Shown one piece after another: positions 15,073 through 22,580 of a stretch of DNA of 23,762 bases. The DNA comes from SIG673 sp045660565. Lineage in GTDB: Bacteria > Bacillota > Clostridia > Oscillospirales > CAG-272. The stretch lies in assembly GCA_045660565.1 (NCBI GenBank), contig JAZRDX010000099.1:1-23762 (forward strand), written 5' to 3'. How positions within the stretch are numbered: position 1 is the stretch's first letter; the number at the start of each line of letters is the position of its first letter. The notes beneath the pieces are model-generated. The model was not told the origin of the DNA. It saw only the letters and a list, made by a program, of their open reading frames with translations, and did no database searches. Position numbers and translations under genes: made by a program.

Positions 15073-16707
15073 ATGGCAGCAGAACTTAAAAAACTTAACG
15101 GCTTTAAGGGAGTGGAAGGCCCTCTCGTAACGATAGTAATGGACGGAGTAGGCATCGCTCCCGAAAACGACGGTAACGCGATTTACCTTGCGTCCACCCC
15201 CACGCTTGACAGCCTTATGGCAAAATACCCGACGGTTAAGCTTAAGGCTCACGGTACCGCGGTAGGACTCCCCTCCGACGACGATATGGGTAACTCCGAG
15301 GTTGGACACAATGCGCTCGGAGCAGGTCAGGTTTTCGCGCAGGGCGCAAAGCTTGTTTCGAACTCCATTGAAAGCGGAAAAATCTTCGCTTCCGATACAT
15401 GGAAATCCCTTACTTCTTACTGCAAAAACGGAACGCTTCACTTTATCGGACTTTTCTCGGACGGAAACGTTCATTCTCATATCGACCACTTAAACGCAAT
15501 GATAAAGAAGGCTAAAGAGGACGGAGTTAAAAAGGTAAGAATCCACGTTCTTCTTGACGGACGCGACGTCGGAGAAACCTCTGCTCTCGATTACGTTCTC
15601 CCCTTCGAAAGCTTTATTGCGGATCTCCGCGACGACAGCTTTGACATAAAGATCGCATCGGGCGGCGGAAGAATGCAGATCACCATGGACCGCTACGAGG
15701 CTAACTGGACTATGGTTGAAAACGGCTGGAAAACCCACGTTCTCGGTATAGGCAGACAGTTTGCAAGTGCCGAGGAGGCTATAAAAACATATCGCGCAGA
15801 GACCGGCGTTATCGACCAGGACCTCCCGCCCTTCGTTATTGCAGAGAACGGCGCGCCCGTAGGAACGGTAGAGGACGGAGACAGCGTTGTATTCTACAAC
15901 TTCAGAGGCGACCGCGCTATCGAGATCTCCAAGACGTTCGAGGCAGGAGAGGATTTCTCTATGTTCGACAGAGTAAGAGTACCGAAGGTATTCTACGCAG
16001 GTATGCTTGAGTACGACGGAGACCTTCACATTCCGTCTCACTACCTTGTAAATCCTCCGGAAATATCCAACACCATGAGCGAATATCTCGTTAACACCGG
16101 TATAAATCAGTATGCTCTTTCCGAAACTCAGAAATACGGACACGTAACCTACTTCTGGAACGGAAACCGCTCGGGTAAATTCAGCGAGACGCTTGAAACC
16201 TACTGCGAGATACCGTCCGACGTTGTTCCGTTTGAGCAGAGACCGTGGATGAAGTGCGCGGAGATAACCGACAAGCTTATAGAAGCTATACTTTCCGGAA
16301 AATATAAGTATATCCGCTGCAACTTCCCGAACGGAGATATGGTAGGACACACCGGCTCTATGGCGGCTACCAAGATCAGTATGGAGGCTCTTGACCTTCA
16401 GCTCGCGCGTATTCTTCCCGTTATCGACTCGGTAAAGGGCGCGGCAATAATCACCGCCGACCACGGTAACGCCGACGAGATGTACGAGCTTGACAAAAAG
16501 ACCAAGCTTCCGAAGGTAGGAAAGGCAAAGACCAGCCATACCCTTAACCCCGTACCGATGATTATATACGACAACTTCACCGCCGACAAGTACACGGTAA
16601 AGAAGGACGGAGCGTACGGTCTTTCCAACGTTGCCGCAACCACCGTTAATCTTCTCGGCTACGAGGCTCCCGAAATGTGGGATGAGTCAGCGGTAGAAAT
16701 AAAATAA
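15073..16707 (+). CDS. gpmI: 2,3-bisphosphoglycerate-independent phosphoglycerate mutase
   Basis: Glycolytic enzyme that interconverts 3- and 2-phosphoglycerate through a phosphoserine with two Mn ions. It is a member of the alkaline-phosphatase superfamily with the inserted phosphotransferase domain. Motifs: IVMDGVGIA (21-29, metal Asp24), DDMGNSEVGHNALGAGQ (70-86, nucleophile Ser75), DGRDVGETSALDY, RMQITMDRYEANW, NFRGDRAIE and ITADHGNADEMYE near the C-terminus. The length is 544 residues, about 30 longer than the common 505-515. GAAAGGA precedes the ATG. It is divergent from cca, and other glycolytic genes are not adjacent. Confidence 0.95.
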   Translation: MAAELKKLNGFKGVEGPLVTIVMDGVGIAPENDGNAIYLASTPTLDSLMAKYPTVKLKAHGTAVGLPSDDDMGNSEVGHNALGAGQVFAQGAKLVSNSIESGKIFASDTWKSLTSYCKNGTLHFIGLFSDGNVHSHIDHLNAMIKKAKEDGVKKVRIHVLLDGRDVGETSALDYVLPFESFIADLRDDSFDIKIASGGGRMQITMDRYEANWTMVENGWKTHVLGIGRQFASAEEAIKTYRAETGVIDQDLPPFVIAENGAPVGTVEDGDSVVFYNFRGDRAIEISKTFEAGEDFSMFDRVRVPKVFYAGMLEYDGDLHIPSHYLVNPPEISNTMSEYLVNTGINQYALSETQKYGHVTYFWNGNRSGKFSETLETYCEIPSDVVPFEQRPWMKCAEITDKLIEAILSGKYKYIRCNFPNGDMVGHTGSMAATKISMEALDLQLARILPVIDSVKGAAIITADHGNADEMYELDKKTKLPKVGKAKTSHTLNPVPMIIYDNFTADKYTVKKDGAYGLSNVAATTVNLLGYEAPEMWDESAVEIK

Positions 16708-16709
16708 CC

Positions 16710-16800
16710 CCGGGTAGCACCCGGCGGCGTATGGCGACGGTTATATTTGAGTGTATACATCTATCGTCGCTAAGACAAGTTTTTGCGAAACCATTTTTGT
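16710..16800 (+). repeat. 3'-end repeat element after gpmI
   Basis: Three bases after the gpmI stop comes the hairpin ccgggtagcacccgg (16710-16724). It is followed by atggcgacgg, a loop and atcgtcgctaagac, then tttttgcgaaa. The order and orientation relative to the gene are the same as after cca and after the beta-propeller gene. The GCGACG/CGTCGC stem is kept while the loop sequence has diverged. Confidence 0.7.
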
Positions 16801-16834
16801 TTGAATTTCATTATACGCTTATATCACGTCTATA

Positions 16835-16880
16835 ACCGTGCAGGCACCTGCCCGCCCAGTGGGTGCTACCTGCCCCGACA
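16835..16880. repeat. Palindrome pair upstream of the glycosyltransferase gene
   Basis: gcaggcacctgc (16840-16851) with flanking ataaccgtg, then gtgggtgctacctgccc. The first resembles, in inverted orientation, the units at 9224-9254 and about 7966-7985. It lies just upstream of the GAGAGGAG ribosome site of the next gene. Confidence 0.5.
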
Positions 16881-16897
16881 AAGAGAGGAGCGCAGAT

Positions 16898-17629
16898 ATG
16901 CAGCTTTCCGTTGTTATCCCCGTATACAACGAAGAAAAAATAATAAAACAGTCCGTATGCCGTTTAACGGAATATCTGCGCACTCTTGACCTTTCCTTTG
17001 AGGTGCTGATTTCCGACGACGGAAGTCGCGACAGCGGCGCGGGCATAGTTTCAGCCTTATCTCAAAAATACAGCGAGATAAGGCTTCTCTGCAACCCCTT
17101 AAACCGCGGTAAGGGTGCCGCCGTTCGCGACGGTATGCTCTCCGCAAAGGGTGATTTCATCATATTCACCGACTGCGACCTCGCTTACGGAGAGACGGTC
17201 ATTAGCGACGTCTTTCAGCGACTGAAAAACGGCTCCGCCGACGTCATAATCGGTTCAAGAACACTCCATCCGGACGGTTACGAGGGTTACTCGCCGCTAC
17301 GTCGCGCCGTTTCGGAAAAATACCTGAAAATATTAAACCGCACGTTAAAAATCCCTCACTCGGACTTTCAGTGCGGTCTTAAGGGCTTTACCGCCGATGC
17401 AAGAGATAAAATTTTCCCAAACTGCAAAATAAACGGCTACGCATTCGACCTTGAGGTTCTTGTCATAGCGGAAAAGCTCGGTCTTAAGGTATCTGAAATA
17501 CCCGTCAAGGTCCTTGCGGAGACAAAACACAAGGCAAAGCTCAGTATGATCTCCGAATCGGTAAAAATGATAAGAGACGTAAATAAAATCAAGAAAACGG
17601 AATACAGTCTTATTCCAAAAGACAGGTAA
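16898..17629 (+). CDS. Family 2 glycosyltransferase, polyprenyl-phosphate hexose synthase-like
   Basis: GT-A-fold transferase of 243 residues that would move a sugar from a nucleotide donor to a lipid phosphate, like dolichyl-phosphate glucosyl- and mannosyltransferases. It shows VVIPVYNEE (5-13), SDDGSRD (39-45), NRGKGAAVRDGM (69-80), the metal motif FTDCDLAYG (90-98), IIGSRT (117-122) and DFQCGLKGF. There is no C-terminal membrane anchor; the next gene encodes a membrane protein 15 bases away. The open frame reaches back to 16838, but that extension is repeat-derived, and GAGAGGAG sits before the ATG at 16898. The donor and acceptor are not shown. Confidence 0.88.
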   Translation: MQLSVVIPVYNEEKIIKQSVCRLTEYLRTLDLSFEVLISDDGSRDSGAGIVSALSQKYSEIRLLCNPLNRGKGAAVRDGMLSAKGDFIIFTDCDLAYGETVISDVFQRLKNGSADVIIGSRTLHPDGYEGYSPLRRAVSEKYLKILNRTLKIPHSDFQCGLKGFTADARDKIFPNCKINGYAFDLEVLVIAEKLGLKVSEIPVKVLAETKHKAKLSMISESVKMIRDVNKIKKTEYSLIPKDR

Positions 17630-17644
17630 TGGGAGGCATATAAT

Positions 17645-18310
17645 TTGAAGCTTAATTTATGGCTTTATAAGCTGGAAACCAAAATATCAAGATTTGCTAT
17701 CGAAAAACTGATGTCGGTTATAACGGTGGCTATGGTTCTCGTCTGGGCGGTTGACCTTTTTCTGTCGTTTTCCGGCTACGAGGTCAGCATATACGGAATG
17801 CTCTATTTTAACCGTTCTCTTATCTTTTCGGGGCAGGTATGGAGAGTAATAACCTTTCTGTTCCTCTACCCTCTCGCCTCAAATCCGATTTTTACCGCTC
17901 TTGCACTGTATTTTTACTGGTGGCTCGGCAGCTCGCTTGAGCAGTATATGGGCAAGGCAAGATTTAACCTTTACTACCTTTTCGGAGTTATAGGTTCGAT
18001 TATCGCAGGTCTTATTGTAGGAGGAATGGACAACTTCTACCTTAACATTTCCCTCTTTCTCGGCTTTGCGGTGCTGTTCCCCGAGACACGGGTGCTGCTT
18101 TTCTTCTTTATCCCGATAAAGATAAAATGGCTCGGAATAATCGACGGCGTTATGCTTATTATAATGTTCCTTCTCGGAACCTGGATCGACCGCGCGGCGA
18201 TTCTCGTCGCGATAATGAATTTCCTGCTTTTCTTCGGCTACCGTCTTTGGTACAACATTAAAAGGTGGTACACCGAGTATAAGTACAGAAAAAACGGCCC
18301 CAAATGGTAA
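17645..18310 (+). CDS. Rhomboid/derlin-like membrane protein lacking a protease dyad
   Basis: A 221-residue integral membrane protein with about six hydrophobic segments between residues 24 and 200 and a basic C-terminus. The pattern QVWRVITFLFLYP (64-76), then LGSSLEQYMGKARFNLYYLFG, then YLNISLFLGFAVLFPE (132-147), resembles rhomboid and derlin folds. At the GxSG site it reads NISL (134-137), and the last membrane segment (182-200) has no histidine, so proteolysis is unlikely. Translation probably starts at TTG 17645, with GGGAGG 8 bases upstream; no in-frame ATG is better placed. It is coupled to the glycosyltransferase by a 15-base gap. The function is unknown. Confidence 0.7.
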   Translation: MKLNLWLYKLETKISRFAIEKLMSVITVAMVLVWAVDLFLSFSGYEVSIYGMLYFNRSLIFSGQVWRVITFLFLYPLASNPIFTALALYFYWWLGSSLEQYMGKARFNLYYLFGVIGSIIAGLIVGGMDNFYLNISLFLGFAVLFPETRVLLFFFIPIKIKWLGIIDGVMLIIMFLLGTWIDRAAILVAIMNFLLFFGYRLWYNIKRWYTEYKYRKNGPKW

Positions 18311-18312
18311 AA

Positions 18313-18328
18313 CCGGGCAACCGCCCGG
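18313..18328 (+). repeat. Hairpin ccgggcaaccgcccgg right after the rhomboid-like gene
   Basis: A perfect 6-base stem with an aacc loop, starting two bases after the stop. It is identical to the minus-strand copies at 13559-13574 and 9354-9369 and has the same orientation relative to the gene. An aaccgtgatgtaggcatataa segment follows. Confidence 0.7.
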
Positions 18329-18416
18329 AGGGTTGACAACCGTGATGTAGGCATATAAAGAAATTCAAGCATAAACGGTTTTGCTGAGCAAACGGTGGAA
18401 TGCGGGAGTGAGAATA

Positions 18417-18436
18417 AATCCTTTTTACAAAGGATT
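18417..18436. repeat. Dispersed hairpin AATCCTTT-TTAC-AAAGGATT, copy 2
   Basis: Same palindrome as at 12318-12337 with one loop change. It lies in the 218-base gap before the esterase gene, which has no other gene content. Confidence 0.65.
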
Positions 18437-18496
18437 ACCCTCACCCCTTCGACAATAAACTTTACCCCACATTTAAAAAACAAAAAACAACTGTCA

Positions 18497-18510
18497 GCGG
18501 GTGCCCCCGC
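18497..18510. repeat. GC hairpin gcgggtgcccccgc next to the esterase ribosome site
   Basis: A five-base GC stem ending about 3 bases before the GAAAGGA Shine-Dalgarno site of the esterase gene. It belongs to the same class of short variable palindromes seen elsewhere in the window. Here it may also affect translation initiation. Confidence 0.5.
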
Positions 18511-18528
18511 ACGAAAGGAAGTATCTTT

Positions 18529-19326
18529 ATGGAAAGAAAACAGTTTAGGCTCTGGGAAAACGGAACTCCGTTTTATAACGAAAGCTACGGTCAACCGGAA
18601 ACTACGGTAACGTGGTATCCGGCAGATACCAACGAGCCGAGGGGCTGTGTTATCGTATTCCCCGGCGGCGGATACGGAATGCGCGCCGAGCACGAGGGTA
18701 AAAACATCAGCGAGATGTTAAACCAAAACGGCTTTCACAGCTTTGTTCTCAACTACCGTGTTGCTCCTTACAAGCACCCCGCTCCCCTTGAAGACGCTCT
18801 TCGTGCAGTGCGTTTCGTAAGACATTACGCCGAATCCTTCGGCATACATAAAAACAAGATAGCTGTTCTCGGCTTTTCAGCGGGAGGACATCTTGCTATA
18901 ACCGCGGCGGAAAAATTTGACTACGGCAAAAGCGACGGAGACGAGATCGACAAGCAGAACTCCCGTCCCGACGCCGCTGTTTTCTGCTATCCCGTATGTA
19001 CACTTTTAGGAGAATACACGCATAAGGGCTCGGTCAAAAACCTTCTCGGCACAGATGAGCCGACCGACCTTGCGTATAAATTAAGCGGTGAGCTTAACGC
19101 GAGAGAGGATATGCCCCCCTGCTTTATCTGGCACACCTTTGGAGACACGGGTGTTCCGGTACAGAACTCTCTTATGCTTGCCGACGCGCTAAGAAAGAAG
19201 AATATTCCCGTCGAAATGCACCTGTTCCCAGACGGACCTCACGGTCTTGGACTTGCTGAAAAATTCCCGCACACCGCACAGTGGGCGCCGCTTCTTTGCA
19301 ACTGGCTTAAGCATTTGCAGTTTTAA
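18529..19326 (+). CDS. Alpha/beta-hydrolase esterase (acetyl-xylan-esterase/BD-FAE-like)
   Basis: Serine esterase of 265 residues. The oxyanion region is VFPGGGYGMR (43-52), the nucleophile elbow is GFSAGG (115-120, Ser117), and the acid and base are probably Asp206 in HTFGDTGVPV and His238 in DGPHGLGL. This arrangement is typical of small carbohydrate deacetylases and feruloyl esterases that work on plant polysaccharide side groups. No signal peptide is seen, so imported oligosaccharides are the probable substrates. GAAAGGA precedes the ATG. The next gene begins 43 bases downstream on the same strand without a visible terminator, so read-through into the bL12-like/TIR pair is possible. Confidence 0.87.
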   Translation: MERKQFRLWENGTPFYNESYGQPETTVTWYPADTNEPRGCVIVFPGGGYGMRAEHEGKNISEMLNQNGFHSFVLNYRVAPYKHPAPLEDALRAVRFVRHYAESFGIHKNKIAVLGFSAGGHLAITAAEKFDYGKSDGDEIDKQNSRPDAAVFCYPVCTLLGEYTHKGSVKNLLGTDEPTDLAYKLSGELNAREDMPPCFIWHTFGDTGVPVQNSLMLADALRKKNIPVEMHLFPDGPHGLGLAEKFPHTAQWAPLLCNWLKHLQF

Positions 19327-19369
19327 CAGCTTTTTACGCTAAATATATCTGAAAGAAGGAAAACCGGAA

Positions 19370-19837
19370 ATGGAAGAAAAATTCTATGACGTTATTCTCG
19401 AAAAAAAGGACAAGTTTCATTCCCCTACCGTCAGGGTTATCACCGAAGCGTACGGTCTTTCAGACGCGGAAGCTAATAAAATAGTTTTAAACGCACCCTC
19501 TACCGTCAGAAAAAACCTCTCAAAGGAGGATGCCGAGTTTCTTGTCAACAGATTTAAAACCATCGGTGCGGAAGCATCGATGAAGGAAAGCGAAATCAGC
19601 GGAACCGACAACGAAAGATTCAGCGTCGTTCTTGAAAACAAGAGCAAAGATATGACTGAGACGATAAAGGTGTTAAGAAAAATCTTCGATCTTACTCTTT
19701 TGCAGGGTAAAAACATGTACGATGGCGCACCGTGTACCATAAAGAAAAATCTTTCAAAAGAGGACGCCGAGGCTATTAAAGCCAGACTTATAGCTGTCGG
19801 CGCCACTGTTGAGATAAAACAAAATTCCCTTATTTAA
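19370..19837 (+). CDS. Protein of two bL12 (L7/L12) C-terminal-like domains
   Basis: A 155-residue protein made of two repeats that resemble the C-terminal domain of ribosomal protein bL12. The first (about 4-72) contains NAPSTVRKNLSKEDAE (41-56) and KTIGAEASMK; the second (about 83-150) contains GAPCTIKKNLSKEDAE (119-134) and AVGATVEIK (142-150). The true bL12 in this window ends in the identical AVGATVEIK and has APSTLKEAVSKDAAE. The dimerising N-terminal domain and Ala-rich hinge of bL12 are missing, so it is not a ribosomal stalk protein. GAAGGA precedes the ATG. Its TAA overlaps the start of the TIR gene as TAATG, implying coupled translation. A role in contacting translation GTPases is a hypothesis only. 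Confidence 0.8.
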   Translation: MEEKFYDVILEKKDKFHSPTVRVITEAYGLSDAEANKIVLNAPSTVRKNLSKEDAEFLVNRFKTIGAEASMKESEISGTDNERFSVVLENKSKDMTETIKVLRKIFDLTLLQGKNMYDGAPCTIKKNLSKEDAEAIKARLIAVGATVEIKQNSLI

Positions 19838-22050
19838 TGCGCGTCGAAAAACATAACGAACGCCAAGAAACGGAAAACAAAATGAACGAAACAATGAAAA
19901 ATTACGTCTGCGAAAAATGCGGAGGAGAGCTTAAGGACACCGGCGAGGGACGCTACCTCTGCCCCTACTGCCGAACCGAGTTTTATAAGGAAACAACGCT
20001 CCCCGACGAGCTTGTTCTCGATTTACATAGCGCCAACAGAGAGCGCGCTCTTCAGCGCTTTGAGGACGCATTAAACGAATACGATAGGATAATTGCGTCC
20101 TATCCCGAATGCTTTGACGGGTATTGGGGCGCCACCCTTTCCGACTACGGTATTCAGTACGAAAAGGACTACGACGGGCGCATGGTTCCCACCGTTCACC
20201 GTTACTCCGAGATTCCCGTTTTTGAAAACACATACTACCAAAACGCGGTAAAGTACTGCAAAAACGAAAATGAGAGAGAACGTATCGAAAAAAGCGCCGC
20301 CGAAATTGAGCGCATCCGCGCGGAAATCAAAAAGACGGTCGGCACACAACAGCCTTACGATATTTTCCTTTGCTATAAGGAGTCTCCGTCCGACGGAAAG
20401 ACGCTCTACACCCCCGAATATAAATGGGCAAGTAACCTCTACATAGACCTGACAAGCCTCGGCTACCGCGTTTTCTTCGCTAAGGAAAGTCTACCCGCAT
20501 CCAAGGGAGACTACGAAGCGCACATCTTCCCCGCGCTTTTCTCTGCAAAGCTGATGCTTATTTTAACCAGCAGCATAGAGCACGTCAACAGCGTATGGGT
20601 TAAAAACGAATGGTCGCGCTTTATCCGTTTTTCAAGAGAAAATCCGTCTGCGGGTAAGCGCTTTAAGGTTATTTACAGCGATATTAAACCCGAAACGTTA
20701 CCGCGTGAGCTAAACAAGGAGCAGGGACTTGACCACGATTCCAACAAGTGGTACGAAAGTCTTTTAGCCGTTATAAAGGACACCTTCCGCGATAAGAAAA
20801 AGGAAGAAGAGGAAAGAAAACAGCGCGAAGATGAGGCACAGGCGGCGCGTCTTGAAAAAATGCTGGAGCAGGCTCTCAAAAAAAGAGAGTCCGAGGAAAG
20901 CGCGCGTCGGCAGGAAAGCACCCCGTCTGCCGCAAACGGCGCAGCCTCAGCTGTGCAAGCCGTATCCGTTCCCCCATCTAAAGCAGACGGCGGAAAAAAG
21001 AAAAAAGCTGCAAAACACAGCTTTGAAGGAATTAAGTTAAACGACGTTATAAAGTTCGGCTCATACAGACAGGTAAGAGGCGAAAACGACAGCGAAATCG
21101 AGTGGCAGGTTCTTGATATAGTTAACGGAAAGGCTTTCGTCATAAGTAAATACGCTCTCGACTGCAAAAAATACAACGAAACGAAGGAAAAGGTTACGTG
21201 GGAGACGTGTACGCTCCGCACGTGGTTAAACAGCGAATTTTTAGACGCGGCGTTTGCCGACGAGGAGAAGGCGAGAATACTTACGGTAACGGTAAAGGCA
21301 GACAAAAACCATCTTTATAACAGTAATTCGGGAAACGACACCGAGGACAAGATATTCCTTCTCAGCGATCCGGAGGCGGATAAATATTTCGCTTCGTCCA
21401 AGAAGCGCAGCTGTAAACCAACCGAGCAAGCGGTTTTCAACGGAGCTTATTTCTATAAAAATGACAAGACCACGTACTGGTGGTTAAGAACCGCAGGAAT
21501 CAACGCAAAATCGGCAGTTGACGTATCCTTCGGCGGAGTAGTTATGTGTTCCGGAAGGGAAGTTGACAGCAAGGACATTGCCGTGCGTCCCGCTATGTGG
21601 ATAGACATAGAAGGAAGCTGCTCCGATATTACGTACGTGGAAACACAGCTTACGGACGGCTTTTATAGAGGTTACGCTGTTAACGGTATTCCGAACGGCA
21701 AGGGCATTATGCAGTACACTTCGGGAGACGTCTACGAGGGCGATTTTATTGGCGGCGAGGAATTCGGAAGCGGCAAAATAACTTTTGTTAACGGCGACGT
21801 TTACGAAGGCCCCTTTATCAGCGGAAAACAGCACGGCAAGGGTAAAATTACAAGCGCCGTGGGAGACGTTTACGAGGGTGATTTTATTAACGGAAAAAAA
21901 CACGGCAGCGGCAAAATCACCTATGCGAGAGGCGGAATATTCGAGGGCGAATGGGATCACGGAGAAGGCAAAGGAAGGCTGACCTTAAACGGAAAAACCT
22001 CAAAAGGCAAAATAGACCTTCAGGGAAATTTCAAAAAAACCCTTTTCTAA
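19837..22050 (+). CDS. Zinc-ribbon, TIR, DUF6273 and MORN-repeat fusion protein
   Basis: A 737-residue multidomain protein. An N-terminal zinc ribbon has Cys25, 28, 42 and 45 (CEKCGG and CPYC). A helical linker (about 65-170) follows, then a TIR domain (about 173-315) beginning YDIFLCYKE. The TIR has WVKNE (254-258), whose Glu258 aligns by eye with the NADase glutamate of SARM1 (WVHKE). A charged coil (317-360) and low-complexity linker lead to a DUF6273-like domain (about 398-592; IKFGSYRQ, IEWQVLD, TLRTWLN, WWLRT, VRPAMWI). Four to five MORN repeats (about 609-712; GDVYEGDF, HGKGKIT) end it. ATG 19837 overlaps the previous stop; ATG 19882 or 19894 are possible starts. Signalling or NAD-consuming immunity is plausible but unproven. 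Confidence 0.83.
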   Translation: MRVEKHNERQETENKMNETMKNYVCEKCGGELKDTGEGRYLCPYCRTEFYKETTLPDELVLDLHSANRERALQRFEDALNEYDRIIASYPECFDGYWGATLSDYGIQYEKDYDGRMVPTVHRYSEIPVFENTYYQNAVKYCKNENERERIEKSAAEIERIRAEIKKTVGTQQPYDIFLCYKESPSDGKTLYTPEYKWASNLYIDLTSLGYRVFFAKESLPASKGDYEAHIFPALFSAKLMLILTSSIEHVNSVWVKNEWSRFIRFSRENPSAGKRFKVIYSDIKPETLPRELNKEQGLDHDSNKWYESLLAVIKDTFRDKKKEEEERKQREDEAQAARLEKMLEQALKKRESEESARRQESTPSAANGAASAVQAVSVPPSKADGGKKKKAAKHSFEGIKLNDVIKFGSYRQVRGENDSEIEWQVLDIVNGKAFVISKYALDCKKYNETKEKVTWETCTLRTWLNSEFLDAAFADEEKARILTVTVKADKNHLYNSNSGNDTEDKIFLLSDPEADKYFASSKKRSCKPTEQAVFNGAYFYKNDKTTYWWLRTAGINAKSAVDVSFGGVVMCSGREVDSKDIAVRPAMWIDIEGSCSDITYVETQLTDGFYRGYAVNGIPNGKGIMQYTSGDVYEGDFIGGEEFGSGKITFVNGDVYEGPFISGKQHGKGKITSAVGDVYEGDFINGKKHGSGKITYARGGIFEGEWDHGEGKGRLTLNGKTSKGKIDLQGNFKKTLF

Positions 22051-22057
22051 CCAAATC

Positions 22058-22089
22058 AAAAAAGCAGAGGAAATTTCCTCTGCTTTTTT
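22058..22089. terminator. Perfect bidirectional terminator between the TIR gene and rplL
   Basis: A 32-base perfect palindrome: the left arm aaaaaagcagaggaaa pairs with tttcctctgctttttt. The A and T runs at both ends make it work for the rightward TIR transcript and the leftward rplJ-rplL transcript. Confidence 0.93.
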
Positions 22090-22117
22090 TAATATAAAGG
22101 TGAAATAAGTATTTAAA

Positions 22118-22501
22118 TTACTTAATCTCAACGGTAGCTCCAACAGCCTCAAGGTCCTTCTTAAGAGCCTCAGCAGCGTCCTTGGAAACAGCCTCTTTAA
22201 GAGTAGAGGGAGCACCCTCAACGAGCTTCTTAGCATCCATAAGGGAGATGTCAAGAGCGGTCTTAACGAACTTGATGATGTCCATCTTCTTGTCGCCGAA
22301 GCTGGTGAGAACAACGTCGAACTCGGTCTTCTCCTCAGCAGCGGGAGCGTCAGCAGCAGCGCCTGCGCCTGCAGCAGCTCCTACCATTATTGCGCCGGAT
22401 ACTCCGAACTTGGTTTCGATTTCAGATACGAGCTCTTTAAGCTCAAGAAGAGTAAGCTTTTCGATAGCTTCTACTATGCTGGTGATGTTTTCTGCAGCCA
22501 T
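22118..22501 (-). CDS. rplL: Ribosomal protein bL12 (L7/L12)
   Basis: Stalk protein of the 50S subunit that recruits translation GTPases. The 127-residue product has the N-terminal dimerisation domain (LTLLELKELVSEIETKFGV), an Ala/Gly/Glu-rich hinge (GAAAGAGAAADAPAAEE) and the C-terminal factor-binding domain from EFDVVLTSFG to AVGATVEIK. GGAGGA lies upstream of the ATG. It follows rplJ by 84 bases, as usual, but downstream it meets the TIR gene rather than rpoB. Confidence 0.97.
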   Translation of the reverse strand: MAAENITSIVEAIEKLTLLELKELVSEIETKFGVSGAIMVGAAAGAGAAADAPAAEEKTEFDVVLTSFGDKKMDIIKFVKTALDISLMDAKKLVEGAPSTLKEAVSKDAAEALKKDLEAVGATVEIK

Positions 22502-22580
22502 TTTAATAATCCTCCATAAAATTATAAGATTTGATTTTTATTTTTCTAAGCTGATTTTTTAACTAAGTTAAGCGGATAGC

